Origin: Nyssa sinensis
Lineage: Eukaryota; Streptophyta; Magnoliopsida; Cornales; Nyssaceae
DNA: 64,000 bases
Reading direction: 5' to 3'
Assembly (NCBI GenBank): GCA_008638375.1
Contig: CM018051.1
Span: 31,752,740-31,816,739 of the forward strand
This document shows positions 1 to 11,921 of this stretch, in pieces (position 1 is the stretch's first letter; every line of letters begins with the position of its first letter). Both the position numbers and the translations under genes were made by a program. Below the pieces are notes generated by a model that worked only from the letters and a program-made list of their open reading frames with translations, searched no databases and was not told the DNA's origin.

Positions 1-2696
1 TCGCTATCAGTTAAGTGCTTATTTAGCCTTAGGGGCAAAATGATAATTTGTCCATTCTTGTCCCGGACCCTATCGTGGTCCTCAAAATAGTCCACATATC
101 TTAGATATGATTTTCTAAGTCCTTTGGACTTCGTTTGGTATCTGCTTTTGGTCATCAGGACACATTAGTCGTTTCTCGTTTTACGCGTTAACTGTTCTGG
201 AGTCTTATTTAGCCCTTCAGTGTTCATAATTATCCTTATGATAATTTATCAGATCAGTTTGACCTTTATCTTGCACTCATAGTGCTCAGGGGTATTTTGG
301 TCATTTCACGTGTCATATTTTTTGGCACGTCAGTTCATAAAATGGACCTCACCGTTGGGTCCAGAGTGTCCGACATAATTAAGTTGGACTATCTATTATG
401 TTTAATTGATCCTGGGAAGCATCAGGGGCAGTATGGTCATTTATACTTTATGTGTCTGTATTTTTCGGTACATAATTTCCCAATTTGGACTGTACCATTG
501 AGTCCGGAATGTTGAACATAGTGAAAATCCACTATTTATTTAATTTATTTGGACTCCGTTTGACATATTAAATTGTCCAGGGGTTAAAATCGTAATTTTA
601 CCTAATTAATAAAATAATAAAATAATTATTTTATTATTTAATTAATTTGGCAGGGGCTTAAATGTATAATTTTCCCAAAATCTGGGCCACTGTGCAATAT
701 TCAGAACTGTTGGGGCAAATCCGTAATTTCAGAAAGTTTCAGGGTCAGAATACAATTACATGAAATTGGGGTTCAAACCATAGGGTTCAAAGGTTCAGTT
801 GGCTGAACCGGTTCAAAACACTTAAAACCAACTGGTTCACTAACCTTTAGAAAATCGGAATAGCATATTCCAGTTAACCCTAATCTGGTCCCTATCCGTG
901 GTTTGGACAGACTTAATCCAGGATTTCAATTTATTAATCATGTTGCCAAACGGTCGGATTTCAATTTAAAATCAAAACAGTAAACCTTCAACGGTGCCGT
1001 TCCAATTATTGCGGTGGCATGCTTACTGCCCGACACGTGTCAGAGTCGACTCGGCCGAACTCGAACGAGTTGGCGAGTCAACTCCATCGTCCCCAACCAA
1101 TCCACGTACTGTAGCCCTAATTTACAGTCTCCCAATTTCTCAAATTCGTGCCATTTTAGCCACGGTTTTCAAAATGTTTTGATCCCAATCGATTCCTGGA
1201 ATCTATACCAACAACTTGACATCGTCTTCTTTGATCGAATCAAGCTCAAGTGCTTGATTTATGGAGGAATAGCCGAACTGAATAATTTGACAATACATCT
1301 TTATTTCTCAACCATTTTTAACAAGGTTGAGTTCTGTGTGATCCTTATGATGTATAGCACCCTCCCCCAATCAAGAAAATCAGTTTAAAGCATTCAAATC
1401 AAGAATAGCATTTCACACCCGAACCTGCAACTGACTTTTTGAGGGTGTTGCATGGGGTTTTTGGGTCGCGGATGAGGGTTTTCAGAACCCTAGAAGAGTC
1501 TAGATGAGTTCTAGACCATCAGGAGTCCGTTTTATAGAGGTCGTTTCAGACCTGTTACCCAAGGTGTTTTAATGGCGGTTTGCTCACGGTTTGGGGTCTC
1601 AAGCCCCATTCGAGCCTCCCAATTGATTCAGAATCGTTCTAAGGCCTCAAAGGAACTCATTTATACAGTTTAAATGGATTAAAACTATCAGAACAGTATG
1701 TCAAATTTTAACAGAAAATTTTTCAGTTTAAAGAGGAGTATACCTTGGTTCAGGCCATTGTTCCTCCCTCCCATAGCTCAGTTCAGACCTTGGCACCTCA
1801 GGTGTGCCCCAGTCCCAGTCGTGCAGCACACAGCCCCCTCAGTTCCTCCTCCTTTGGGCACCTCCATGGACACACACTTTGTGTATATCTCTCTACCCAC
1901 TTTCTCACTCTAACAGATCTCATGCACCAATTTCTGATTTCTCCCTCCTCCAATACACATATGGAGACTTGTAATGCAAATTTTTTCTCCTTCAATACAT
2001 CTCCCAACCTCATGATAAATCTGCATGTATTTTGGTTGGAGGAGAAGTCATCATGGCTGAAGTAGGGTGATGATGAGCTAGGGAGCATAGGGGTGATGCA
2101 AGGGTGTGGTGTTGCATGGATGGCCATTGGCCAGTTTTGGTGGCAGATTAGGATAATTCAGTGTTATATACATTTTCTGTTGTATTAATGGACACAAAGA
2201 TAATAGTAGCCCAGTTGGTAATTTTTGGATGAGGTTTCTTTTTACTCAAAGGTCAAGGGTTCAATTCCCTTGGCCTCCCATTTGGCCATATTTTCCATAT
2301 TTTCGGTTAAGGCCACGTTTGGTTGCACAGTAATTCAATTTTCAATGTTTGCTACATAACTTTCATTCCGTAGCTCTTTTTTCGATGCGGTTTCTTCCGA
2401 GAGCTTCATAATTCAGTTCGCTTCAGTGTCAGAGGTTCCATGTCATTTATTAATCATTCGGGATTTTCGGGGTTAACTAATTCGGGTTCCGTTAGTGTTA
2501 AAACGGCATTATTTTACCGATTTAACCAGCAATTTGGGTTCGGGTATTATACCCTCTTTCTCCAGACATATTTAATTATTTCATCGGCCTATCATGACCG
2601 CCGGGATTATGATTAATTCCCTTTACTATTCTGTAAGCCGGTACTAATTAATAATTAGATAATTAATCATTAATTATACAGGGTTGGGGTGTTACA
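1..2696 (-). mobile_element. Partial XL-family LTR (right part)
   Basis: This segment matches 38788-41778 of the complete XL solo LTR, so it is the right-hand part of another copy. On the minus strand it begins TGTAACACCCCAACCC at 2696; its other end lies left of the window. It carries the degenerate modules of about 136 bp (GGGGCA-type boxes near 32, 289, 424 and 579) and a tRNA-like segment at 2205-2280. It has fewer modules than the complete copy, consistent with unequal exchange inside the LTR. Whether it is a solo LTR or part of a longer element cannot be told. No coding capacity is credible. Assignment to the Del/Tekay-like chromoviruses is an inference from LTR length and terminal sequence. 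Confidence 0.85.
2205..2280 (+). other. tRNA-like segment within XL-LTR
   Basis: TAGCCCAGTTGG (2207-2218) fits an A-box and GGTTCAATTCC (2258-2268) fits a B-box of RNA polymerase III. The segment 2255-2271 forms a perfect tRNA T-arm: a 5-bp stem AAGGG/CCCTT around the 7-nt loop TTCAATT. No matching 5' acceptor strand is visible, so this is tRNA-derived or tRNA-mimicking, not a tRNA gene. It lies antisense to the LTR and recurs in the other two XL copies. Confidence 0.6.
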
Positions 2697-2707
2697 CTCT
2701 GTTACAT

Positions 2708-3060
2708 GGTCACAAACATCTTTGATCAACCATTATCAGTTTTGGTTTAAATACCGTTATAAGTTTTCCTGTTCAAATTATTATCAGCCATGGTGATAGA
2801 AACTTTGATCTTGGAAGATTTGCTCAAGTCCTTCTATCCAGTTGTTATTAGTCCCGATGAACCAAATCTCTGATTATGGTAGATTTGTTTAATTACCATT
2901 ACAAGTCCTCCTATCCAGTTATTATTAGTCCTGGTGGACAAAATCTCTAATTATGGTGTATTGGTCCAATTACCATTACAATTTTTTCTGTTCAAATTAT
3001 TATTAGTCCAGATGACAGAAGTTCTCATTATAAGGGATTTGTTCAAATGGCCTGATTGAT
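2708..3060. repeat. Degenerate tandem repeat, about 95 bp, 3-4 copies
   Basis: Blocks containing 'TCCAGTT-TTATTAGTCC', 'CAAATCTCT-ATTATGGT' and 'CCAATTACCATTACAA' recur roughly every 95 bp. They lie between the XL-LTR edge and the end of the Tat antisense ORF. Tat/Ogre-type elements often carry variable tandem repeats in their 3' untranslated region, so this is probably the same feature; that is inference. The stretch 3061-3417 shows nothing recognisable beyond an A-rich run at 3387-3396. Confidence 0.55.
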
Positions 3061-3417
3061 TAAATGTAAGTTTATTTGCTCGACAGACATCATCCAACTC
3101 ATGCTCATTTGGAAGATGGAAGGGGAGATCTGGAGTATGTCCAATTCCTGAACATTCTTTCTTAATAAGGTTAACGTTTGAATGGTTAGAGCCCAAGCTT
3201 AAGTGGCAGAGAAGAGACGGGATGGGACAGTACTAAAAATCTACTTGTTCCATTGCTAACATCCACAACAGTCTACAAAATCTTCCAAGTGTAGCTATTC
3301 TGAAGAAACCATTCACAAAGAGTGCTCAGGCACGTAAGTTCAGGAAAAGGTGATATTCATTGATATAGTTCAAAATACATCAGTAAAAAAAAAAAAGGGG
3401 AACAAAAGATGCAACTC

Positions 3418-3945
3418 CTAAACTGCAGGGCTGGCTGGGGCATCCTCATCTTTAATCCCAGACAGGTCGAAGTCAGGATACTTCGAAAGAAGCTTGGACT
3501 TGAAGGCATCATACCTATGTTGCATAAGCTCCTCGCCCATCCCTTCGACCTCGGCCTTTATCTCTGCTTCGGTCTTAGCCTTGGCAGATTCAACTGCTTC
3601 TTGGTAGATTCTTCTTCTTTAGCTCCTCCAGTTGTCGAACAAGTGAATCCCTTTCAGACTCCATGATGGAAAGGGAGTTGTCCGCCTCCTTAAGCCTTTT
3701 TTCTACAACCGAGGCGTTTGATTGGGTTATTCCAAGCTAAAGCCTGGCCTCATCCAGTTCATCTTGTAGTTTCTCTACAACTTCTGGATCCATTGTGGAG
3801 TCCATAAAGGTAGTAAGGCCATGCATGGTCTAAAAAACACCAAGAAAACAGGTCAGAGCAGAAGAAGTAATAAAGCATAAAAAGGGAGGAAGACAGTACA
3901 AGATTTACCTTCAACTGGATACCCATCGGTACTGTGATGGTCTGG
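3418..3945 (-). pseudogene. Antisense ORF of Tat-type element, C-terminal part
   Basis: Read on the minus strand from 3945, this continues the gene broken at 22215 by the Athila insertion. A short exon is followed by an intron with GT at about 3908 and a TTTTAG acceptor at about 3830. The next exon encodes a charged, probably coiled-coil segment (VVEKRLKEAD, SERDSLVRQLEELK), then a C-terminus with HRYDAFKSKLL and KYPDFDLSG, ending in TAG at 3418-3420. At least one in-frame stop and one frameshift interrupt it. The product resembles the C-terminal half of plant 'putative gypsy type transposon' proteins; its biochemical role is unknown. It lies antisense to its own element's LTRs, as seen in Tat-lineage elements. 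Confidence 0.65.
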
Positions 3946-5162
3946 TGATAACTGGTTAAAAAGTGCATATTATTTTGTTAATCCTAGATATTCTTGCATT
4001 TTTATTATTTTAATTCCTTCAATCTATATGCATTTGCTAGTTAATTCTTGTTTTATCTTTTTGTAGAGAAAGCTTGACAAAATTGATATTTTGATGGTGG
4101 ATTTGGAGTAAAAGGGAAATATTGGGCTTTAAAGTGCTAAAAGAAGTGGAAAACAAGTGGTTTTGGGTTAGAAGAGAGGCTTGATCCATATGTAAGTGGA
4201 CTAGGGCCCATTGTAGCACTACAGACTCTATTTTGGAGCACTTTAGCCTCCCTTTTTGGGCCCCTAATGTCTAATTACGGGATTTTATTTTATTTTCCTG
4301 AATTCTTATGTAGTGGGGGTATTTTTGGAAAAAGGAGGAGAAGATTGTGAGCTAGGGTTTTGGGAAAAGGGAGGAAGCCGTTTTGGGGGATCTGGACGAG
4401 GAGAAGAGAAAAAGAAAACGACTCTAAAGAAAAAAATGAAGAACTCCATGGCTATGGTGCTCTCCTCTTCCACCATCATGGGCTAAGTTTCTCTCATTCC
4501 TAGGGTTTAGATGAAACCCTAGTCACGTAATCGTGCTTCTTTGTATTTTATTTTTTGGTTAATTAGTTTTGGATGTTGATTGTATAACGTTGGAATTTTA
4601 TTAGTGCAATGATTGTGTTATTCGGTTTCACATAATCAATTTCTGTGATTTTGTTTATGTGGTTATGCAATAGTAATATTTGTACATACATCAAAACCGT
4701 AGGACGAGTCATAACTCAGGGAAAACAAATTGTGACTATGACCTTAGAATTAGCGTAGACAATTTGTGTTGACCAAAGATGATTCGTACTTAGGGTTTTG
4801 GTGCGTGGTTTTCTTTATGATTGTATTGAGAATTGTAGCCAAGATAAATCTTTTACATCCAGATTTAATGGCCCAAGAATTAATACAATTGAAGGTAGTT
4901 AGAGGATTAGTGGTGGATTCAACACTCTAGGAATCCTCTTTTAATTTGACTCATCATTAATTCAGTTGAATATTTGCTTTAATTATAGTTCTCATTTAAT
5001 TTTAGAAAGAAAATCAACAACAATCACTCTTTGTTAATTTGAATTAAAATTAATCTCAACTTTGGTTTTTAAACAATTAACAATCTCTGTGGGTTCGACC
5101 CTTACTTCGCTACTATACTGGTAGTTTAGTTTGATAATTTGATTGATTTCCACGACAGATCA
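3946..5162 (+). repeat. 5' LTR of Athila-type element
   Basis: It starts TGATAACTGG and ends GATCA, and is 1217 bp like its partner at 20998-22214. Near its 3' end is the motif GTGGGTTCGACCCTTACTTC, typical of Athila/Tat LTRs. Confidence 0.95.
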
Positions 5163-5167
5163 ATTTT

Positions 5168-5185
5168 TGGCGCCGTTGCCGGGAA
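5168..5185 (+). promoter_or_regulatory. Primer binding site, tRNA-Asp
   Basis: TGGCGCCGTTGCCGGGAA lies five bases after the LTR. It complements the 3' end of plant tRNA-Asp (CCCCGGCAACGGCGCCA) except for one missing G in the run of Gs. It primes minus-strand DNA synthesis. Confidence 0.9.
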
Positions 5186-5434
5186 CTGTTGAATTGTTAC
5201 AAAATTAGTAGTTGATTTTTATTTTAATCTTTATTTTTTGCTATTATTCTTTTTCTGTCTTTGGTGTGCAGCAATTATAAAAAGCTAAAGAGAAGCGGAG
5301 TCGATCGGAGTAAACGCGGTTTGGTAGAAAAAAAAATACTAAAAGAAGAAAAATTCTACCTTCTTTGCAACCGATCACGGTGAAATCTTTCCCTTCTCTT
5401 TGCATTTTATTTTTGTTACAGTTGGTATACTTGG

Positions 5435-6816
5435 TTGGGTAGGTTTATTTGTTTTATGTTTGGTCGCCGTTCGTGCAACCCAGACTTAGAAAAATTAGAC
5501 CTTGAGCTAGAAAGAACCTTGAGAGCTTTTCGTGGTTTATCCATTGAGTCTGGAGTTTTAGGAAAACCTATTTCTATAGACATGGCTGATAACAGTGGAC
5601 AACAACAACCACAGCCTCTTAAGGCTCATTTTGTTCCTACAACATATACCAACCCTTCATGTATTCAAATGCCTACTGTAACTGGGCATTATGAAATTAG
5701 ACCCCAAACCATTGAGATGTTACCATCTTTTTATGGGAAATCAAATGAGGACCCATACCAACATCTGAATGAATTTTTAGAGCTTTGTACCACTGTCAAT
5801 GTGCAAAATCTGAGTGAGAATGCTCTTAAGTTAAGGTTGTTCCTTTTTTCATTGAAGGATAGAGCCAAACAATGGCTCGGTTTTTTGCCTACAAATTCCA
5901 TAACAACTTGGACTCAACTCCAACAAGACTTTTCAAAAAAATACTTTCCTATAGGCAAAACCAATGATATAAGAAGAGCCATCACAAATTTTACTCAACT
6001 CAATGGCGAGTCTTTTCATGAAGCTTGGGAGAGATTTTTGGACCTTCATGGGAAGTGTCCCCATCATGATATCATGCGTTGGCAGTTGGTACAGAGTTTT
6101 TATGACGGTATCACAGAACAAAACCGTCAAATGATTGACTCTACTTATGGAGGGACTTTCCTCAACAAGAATCAGGATGAGGTATGGGATCTTTTTGAGA
6201 CCCTTAGTGAGAATTCACAACACCATGCCTCAACAAGTCAAGAGCTCCATCCGCCTCTTCTAGTGTCCCTAAAAGAGGTGGCATTTATGAAGTTGGACAA
6301 GCTGTGGATGCCCAAGTGCAAGTTACGGCGTTATTTAGGAAACTAGACCAAGTTTTGGCTAGGGGACAAGTTTCTACTTCTGCTCCTGCCACTCAAGAGG
6401 TGTGTGCTTTATGTTCATGCCCAACTCATTATGTGTCAGACTGTCCCTTAGCCCCGCAATATCCAGAGTTTGTGCAAGAGTAAGTTAATGCTCTTCAAGG
6501 TTTTTCTAAACCGGCTAATGATCCATATTCTAGCCAGTACAACCTGGGATGGAGAAACAATCCAAATTTTTCTTGGAGGCCTCAAGCCTCAAATCCTCCA
6601 TTCTCACAAAATTCAAGGCCAAATGTGCCTAATTCTTTTCCATCATCGTCCTACCGTCCTCCTCCTCAGTAATATCAACAACCATCTCCTCCCACTAGAA
6701 ATTCAGCTTTTGAGGACAAGCTGTTGAGTGCTTTGTAAGCTTTAGAGTCAAATCATCAGTCCAACACTCAATTGCTCCACTCACACACTTAGTCCATCTC
6801 GAAGCTAGAATCCCAA
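5435..6816 (+). pseudogene. gag: Athila gag (capsid/nucleocapsid), broken
   Basis: An open frame runs 5435-6346 (303 codons); the codon for MADNSGQQQ at 5582 is an alternative start. The capsid core shows EMLPSFYGKS, YQHLNEFLELC, LRLFLFSLKDRAKQWLGFLP and WTQLQQDFSKKYFP, the conserved retrotransposon gag domain. Near 6225-6258 the reading frame shifts, and the second frame continues with VPKRGGIYEV, a degenerate zinc knuckle (CALCSCPTHYVSDC) and the Athila-like NLGWRNNPNFSW. In-frame stops occur at 6481, 6670, 6736 and 6790. An intact protein would form the particle that packages the element's RNA. It shares its second frame with pol, as expected for a gag-pol polyprotein. Confidence 0.9.
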
Positions 6817-8300
6817 ATGGGACAACTAGCACAAGCTGTGGGTAGAAGAGATGAGGGACGTTTACCAAGTCAACCGGTGAACAACCCTAAAGGCCAATAT
6901 GGGGTAGAGTCTTCCAACCCCAATGATCAATTTCATGAGCAAGCTAAGGCCGTAACTACTCTTAGGAGTGGGAGAATGGTAGATAACAAAGTTGAGTATA
7001 CGGCTGAGAGTGAATTGACAAGTTCTTCTAAAAAGGATGAAGCTGAGAATGAAAATTTGCAGAAAGGGGATTCTTCATCCCCAAGTGATCCTTTGAGTGT
7101 TCCTGTGGCATCCTATGTGCCCAAAGCCCCTTACCCTTTCTGCTTGGCCGACCCTTCTCCTTTTGGGAAAAAGGGTGCAAATATGGAGGAGATGCTTGAG
7201 ATTTTTAAGCAAGTTAAGATTAACTTGCCACTTCTTGATGCAGTCAAGCAAATTCCTTCCTATGCCAAATTCGTGAAAGACCTTTGCACTCAAAAGCGAA
7301 AAGCTAAAACTCATGTGTCGAAGAAGGTCTTTTTGACAGAGCAAGTGAGCTCGATTCTCCAGCATCAAACTGCACCTAAGTTCAAAGATCCTGGAGCCCC
7401 CACAATTTCTTGTTTCATAGGTAATCATATTATTGAGAGGGCGCTCCTTAACTTGGGGGCAAGTGTCAATTTGTTGCCATACTCTGTCTATAAGCAATTT
7501 GGGTTAGGTGAGTTGAAGCCTACGATGGTGTCTTTGTAGTTAGCTGACAGATCCGTCAAGATACCTCGTGGGATCATGGAGGATGTTTTGGTGAAAGTAG
7601 ACAAATTCTACTTTCTAGTTGATTTCTTAGTTCTAGACATGGAGCCCGCTTATGACCCTAAGCGTCAGATTCCCGTCATCTTAGGTCGACCCTTCTTAGC
7701 TACTACTCATGCATGTATTAATTGTCGAACTGGAGTGATGGATATTTCTTTTGGGAATATGACTGTGAGGTTCAATGTCTTCAATGCTTCACAACAACCT
7801 CCACATGAGGAGGATTGTTTTTCAGTGGATATGATTGATGGGATAGTTGAGGAATCTCTCCCTCAAATCTTGATTGAGGATCCTTTGGAGAGATGTTTAA
7901 CTTACTTTGATAGTGATGCTTTCGATATTGATGGTTCTATTGAAGAAATCAATTCATTGCTTGACTGTTCTCCTTTTATAGACTATCCTCCTTGGAAGTC
8001 TAGTCCGGAACCCCTACCTAATCTTGCAAGCACTCCTGCTCCTCCATCTTTAGAGGTTCCTCCAAAACTTGAGTTGAAGCCACTTCCGGCTACTCTTAAG
8101 TATTCATTCTTGGGACCCGATGACACTCTCCCTATTATCATTGCTTCTAATCTTTCAAGTGAGCAAAAGTGTCATCTTCTTGAGGTTCTTAGAAAGCACA
8201 AGGGTGTTATAGGTTGGTCCGTAGTTGATTTAAAAGGGATTGATCCATCTATTTGTATGCACCGTATTCATTTAAAGGATGATGCAAAGCCATCTCGAGA
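6817..8300 (+). pseudogene. pol: Athila protease and linker, broken
   Basis: This stretch holds the end of gag, the aspartic protease and the linker to reverse transcriptase, in the same frame as gag's second half. The protease active-site region reads ALLNLGASVNLLPYSVY where family members have D-L/T-G, so the catalytic Asp is Asn (codon 7450-7452, one G-to-A change). The domain continues as PVILGRPFLATTHACINC. An in-frame TAG at 7537 (SL*LADRS, where related elements have Gln) splits it. The linker carries PPWKSSPEPLP and WSVVDLKGIDPSICMHRI, typical upstream of Athila reverse transcriptase. With the active-site change the protease should be dead even without the stops. Confidence 0.88.
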
Positions 8301-8304
8301 AATA

Positions 8305-9560
8305 TAGAGAAGGCTTAATCCCAACATGAAGGAGGTTGTCATGAAAGAGGTTGTCAAATTGCTAGATGCGGGTATTATTTACCCAATTTTTGACAGTAAG
8401 TGGGTGAGTCCCACCCAAGTGGTACCAAAGAAGTCTAGTATCACTGTTGTTGAGAGTGATAAGGGTGAGCTTGTCCCTATGCGCACCACCACAAGGTGGA
8501 GAGTTTGTATTGATTATCGCAAGCTCAACTCTATGACCCGAAAAGACCACTTTCCTCTCCCATTCATTGATCAAATCTTGGAAAGGTTAGCAGGTCAAAG
8601 CTATTATTGCTTTCTTGATGGTTATTTTGGATATAACCAAATTGCGATTTTTCTAGAGGATCAGGAGAAGACCACTTTCACTTGTCCATTTGGCACATAT
8701 GCATATTGCCGTATGCCTTTTGGATTGTGTAATGCACCGGCGACCTTTCAGAGGTGCATGATGTCTATCTTCTCCGACATGGTAGAGAAATTTTTAGAAG
8801 TCTTCATGGATGACTTCTCTGTTTTTGGCCCCTCGTTTGATGATTGTCTCCAAAACTTGACCAAAGTTTTGAAGCGTTGCAAGGAGACAAATCTTGTGCT
8901 TAGTTAGGAAAAGAGCCATTTTATGGTTCAAGAGGGGATTGTGTTGGGACACATTGTGTCCAAGAGAGGGATTGAGGTCGACAAGGCCAAAGTCCATCTC
9001 ATTGCTAAGCTTCCGCATCCTACCATGGTCAAGCAAGTTCGATCATTTTTAGGACATGCGGGTTTCTATCGTCGGTTTATCAAGTACTTTAGTAAGATAT
9101 CTAGACCCTTGTGCAATCTTCTTGCCAAGGATACTCCATTTGTCTTTGATAGTACGTGTGTGGCGGCTTTCGAAAAGCTTCGTGACTCTCTTTCCTCTGC
9201 CCCGATCATGCAACCACCCAATTGGTCCATTCCTTTTGAAATTATGTGTGATGCCTCCGACTATGCAGTTAGAGCTGTTTTGGGACAAAGGGTAGAAAAA
9301 GTTCCATATGCCATTTACTATGCGAGTAAGACTCTTCATGATGCTCAGTTGAATTACACCACCACATAGAAAGAGTTGCTCACTATAGTCTTCCTACCTC
9401 CTTGGCTCTAAGGTAGTTGTCTATACCGACCATGCCGAGATTGAGTAGGTGGATTTTGTTGCTTCAAGAGTTTCATTTGGAAATTCGGGACAAGAAAGGT
9501 TCTGAAAATGTCATAGCCGACCACCTGTCCCGCATTCTTGTTGAGCACACGAGTGACACT
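8305..9560 (+). pseudogene. pol: Athila reverse transcriptase-RNase H, broken
   Basis: Reverse transcriptase follows directly: LLDAGIIYPI, WVSPTQVVPKK, WRVCIDYRKLNSMTRKDHFP, GYNQIAI, FGLCNAPATFQRCMM and the catalytic FMDDFSVFG (Asp codons 8809-8814). The palm residues look intact. Stops occur at 8305 (EI*RRLNP) and 8905 (LVLS*EK, where Trp is expected). RNase H begins with CDASDYAV (first Asp codon 9250-9252) and is damaged after KELLTIVF at about 9390. Two small deletions there remove the segments before and after YTDHA and move the frame from 1 through 2 to 3. The domain ends [18 protein letters not shown] stop at 9367 also breaks the chain. Confidence 0.92.
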
Positions 9561-10930
9561 CAACCTTTGCATGACTTGTTTCTTGATGAGCAACTCTTTT
9601 CTATGTCATTAGTGAAACCTCCTTGGTTTGCCCATATTGTGAACTATCTTGCAATCGGTCAAATTCCTTCCCAATGGTCCAAACAGCACAAAGATCGATT
9701 TTTCTCGCAAGTTAAGTTTTTCTATTGGGAGGATCCTATGTTCTTTAAGTAGTGCTCTGACCAAGTTATCCCTCGTTATGTTCCAGAGGGTGAGTTTCAT
9801 AGCATTCTTACTTTTTGTCATTCTTCAACTTGTGGCCATTTCAGTGGTCGCAAGACGGCGGTGAAAGTCTTGTAGAGTGGTTTCTATTGGCCCACTCTAT
9901 TCAAGGATGCACACAATTTTTGCAAGACTTCCATTCGGTGTCAGTAAATGGGGACGATGTCTCGCAGAGATATGATGCCTCTTACCCCAATCTTAGTTGT
10001 TGAGATCTTTGATGTATGGGGTATTGATTTCATGGGACCCTTTCCACCATCATTTGGCTTTGAGTATATTTTGGTAGCGGTGGATTACGTGTCCAAGTGG
10101 ATTGAGGCTGTGGCAACTAGAACCAATGATCACAAAGTGGTGGTCAAATTCATTCAAGAGAATATATTTTCTCAATTTGGTATGCCACGAGCGATTATTA
10201 GTGATGGAGGGTCTCATTTTTGTAATAAACCCTTTGCAATCTTGCTTCAAAAATATTCCATCACTCATAAAGCCGCCACTCCTTACCATCCCCAGATTAG
10301 TGGACAAGTTGAAGTGTCGAATAAGGAGGTCAAGTCAATTCTAGAGAAAACGGTACGGCCCGATCGAAAAGATTGGTCTTTGCGTTTAAATGATGCTTTG
10401 TGGGCATATCGTACCGCTTACAAGACCCCTATTGGCATGTCTCCTTACCAATTGGCTTTCGGTAGAGATTGCCATCTGCCGGTGGAGCTAGAGCATAAGG
10501 CCATGTGGGCCATTAAGAAGTTTAACTTTGATATGCTTGTTGCCGGGTCTAACCGAAAGCTTCAACTCAATCAGTTAGAAGAGCTTAGGAATGATGCGTA
10601 TGAGAGTTCCCGCATTTACAAGGCTTGGACTAAGGCATTCCATGATTCTCACATTAATCGTAAGTCCTTTGAGCCCGGTCAAAAGGTATGGTTGTTTAAC
10701 TCTAAGTTACGATTGTTTCCTGGGAAGTTGCAGTCTAGATGGGATAGTTTCCTGGGAAGTTGCGGTCTAGATGGGATGGTCCGTATGTGGTTGTTCAATC
10801 TTGGTCTCATGGTGCGGTAGAAATTCATAACCCTCAGAGTAGCCAAACTTTCAAAGTTAAAGGCCAAAGGTTGAAGTTGTTTATTGAGGGTGTGGAGGAA
10901 GGGAGTTTGGTCTTGAAGACCCAATTTATG
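9561..10930 (+). pseudogene. pol: Athila integrase, broken
   Basis: The zinc-binding region (FHSILTFCHSSTCGHF, then DAHNFCKTSIRC) has stops at 9750, 9873 and 9945. The catalytic core is open from 9948: [10 protein letters not shown] (Asp 10026-10028), IISDGGSHF (Asp 10203-10205) and GQVEVSN (Glu 10311-10313). The last two are separated by exactly 35 residues, so the DD35E triad is intact. The C-terminal part ([54 protein letters not shown]) is typical of Athila. A 32-bp tandem duplication at 10715-10778 shifts the frame, after which [14 protein letters not shown] continues in frame 2. There is no chromodomain, as expected for Athila. Confidence 0.92.
10715..10778 (+). repeat. 32-bp tandem duplication in integrase
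   Basis: 10715-10746 and 10747-10778 are near-identical copies starting GTTTCCTGGGAAGTTGC. The length is not a multiple of three, so it causes the frame change near the integrase C-terminus. Confidence 0.9.
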
Positions 10931-11138
10931 TTGATTGATGTTTTTCTCCTCTTGCTGTGTCTCGCTGAAGACATTAAACTTAGCTCTTCTTTTGGGAGGA
11001 AACCCAAATTTTGTTTTTTTTTAATTAATTTTTTCTTTTGTTGTTTTGTAAGTGTTTAGTATTTATTTTATTCCTACTATTTTTAAAAAAAAAAATGGGG
11101 GGTCCTTCTTTAGTCATTTTTGCTTTCTGGACTAAAAA

Positions 11139-11386
11139 GCTCGAGCAATTTCAAAAAGCTCGAGCATTTTCTCACGCTCTTTCTCCAAATGTTTCTGGTC
11201 CAGAAAGATCGAGCACTCCAAAAAAGCTCGAGCATTTTTTCGTCATTTTTTCGTCAAAAATTGTTTAAACATTCTACCCCGAAAAGCTCGAGCACTCCAA
11301 AAAAAAAAGCTCGAGCTCTTTTTCTTCCCTTAAAGCCCTTAAGGTTTTGTCCCAAAAAGCTCAAGCTATTCTCAAAAAACTCGAGC
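11139..11386 (+). repeat. Array of palindromic GCTCGAGC boxes
   Basis: Eight boxes, each preceded by an A-run, start at 11139, 11158, 11207 (variant), 11226, 11286, 11309, 11359 (variant) and 11379 (variant). Spacings alternate between about 19-23 and about 49-60, so the boxes come in pairs with a higher-order period of about 68-79 bp. They follow the integrase within the post-pol spacer. The function is unknown. Confidence 0.8.
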
Positions 11387-11486
11387 ACTTTTAATTTATT
11401 CTTAAAAAAAAAATTTAAAAAAAACACAAAAAAATCACAAATTTAAAAACCTGACCAAAAAACCTTAACCTCTCATCAACCCTCAA

Positions 11487-11900
11487 TCCTTTCTTGTGCC
11501 GCAGCACCATCACCCACAGCCACAGTCGAACCTCCAGCCCGCTCTAACCAGCTCCGACGTTACTGCCATCACCACCGCCTACCGGACCTCCATCACCACC
11601 GCCGACCGTACCATTATCTCCAACAGCCACAGCCCTAACCCTCTGCCATCATCACCGCCAACCTCTACTGCCATCATCACCGCTGACCTCTACTGCCATC
11701 ACCACCGCTGACCGCACCTCCATCACCCATAACCCAGAGATCATCTTCCAACCCAGACTGGAACCCCCATCTTTGCTCCCTCTTATTCTGTCACCGTGAC
11801 CACTACAACTAACTCCGGCGTCGCTTCCATCACCACCAGCAACCCTAGCTCCATCAACCCCCATTTTTGCCACCGTACTCACCGGCGACCTCACCCCTCT
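11487..11900 (+). repeat. CCATCACCACCGCC-type low-complexity stretch
   Basis: C-rich imperfect repeats around 'CCATCACCACCGC' and 'GACCTCTACTGCCATC'. Short open frames on both strands reflect composition. It adjoins the captured GCN5 fragment, so it may belong to the same captured DNA; that is inference. Confidence 0.55.
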
Positions 11901-11921
11901 CCGATCTTCTTCTCCGGTCCA

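Noticed and set aside
2205..2280. Functional tRNA gene
   Set aside because: The T-arm is good, but no 5' acceptor strand pairs with the 3' GGCCTCC and the anticodon arm is unclear.
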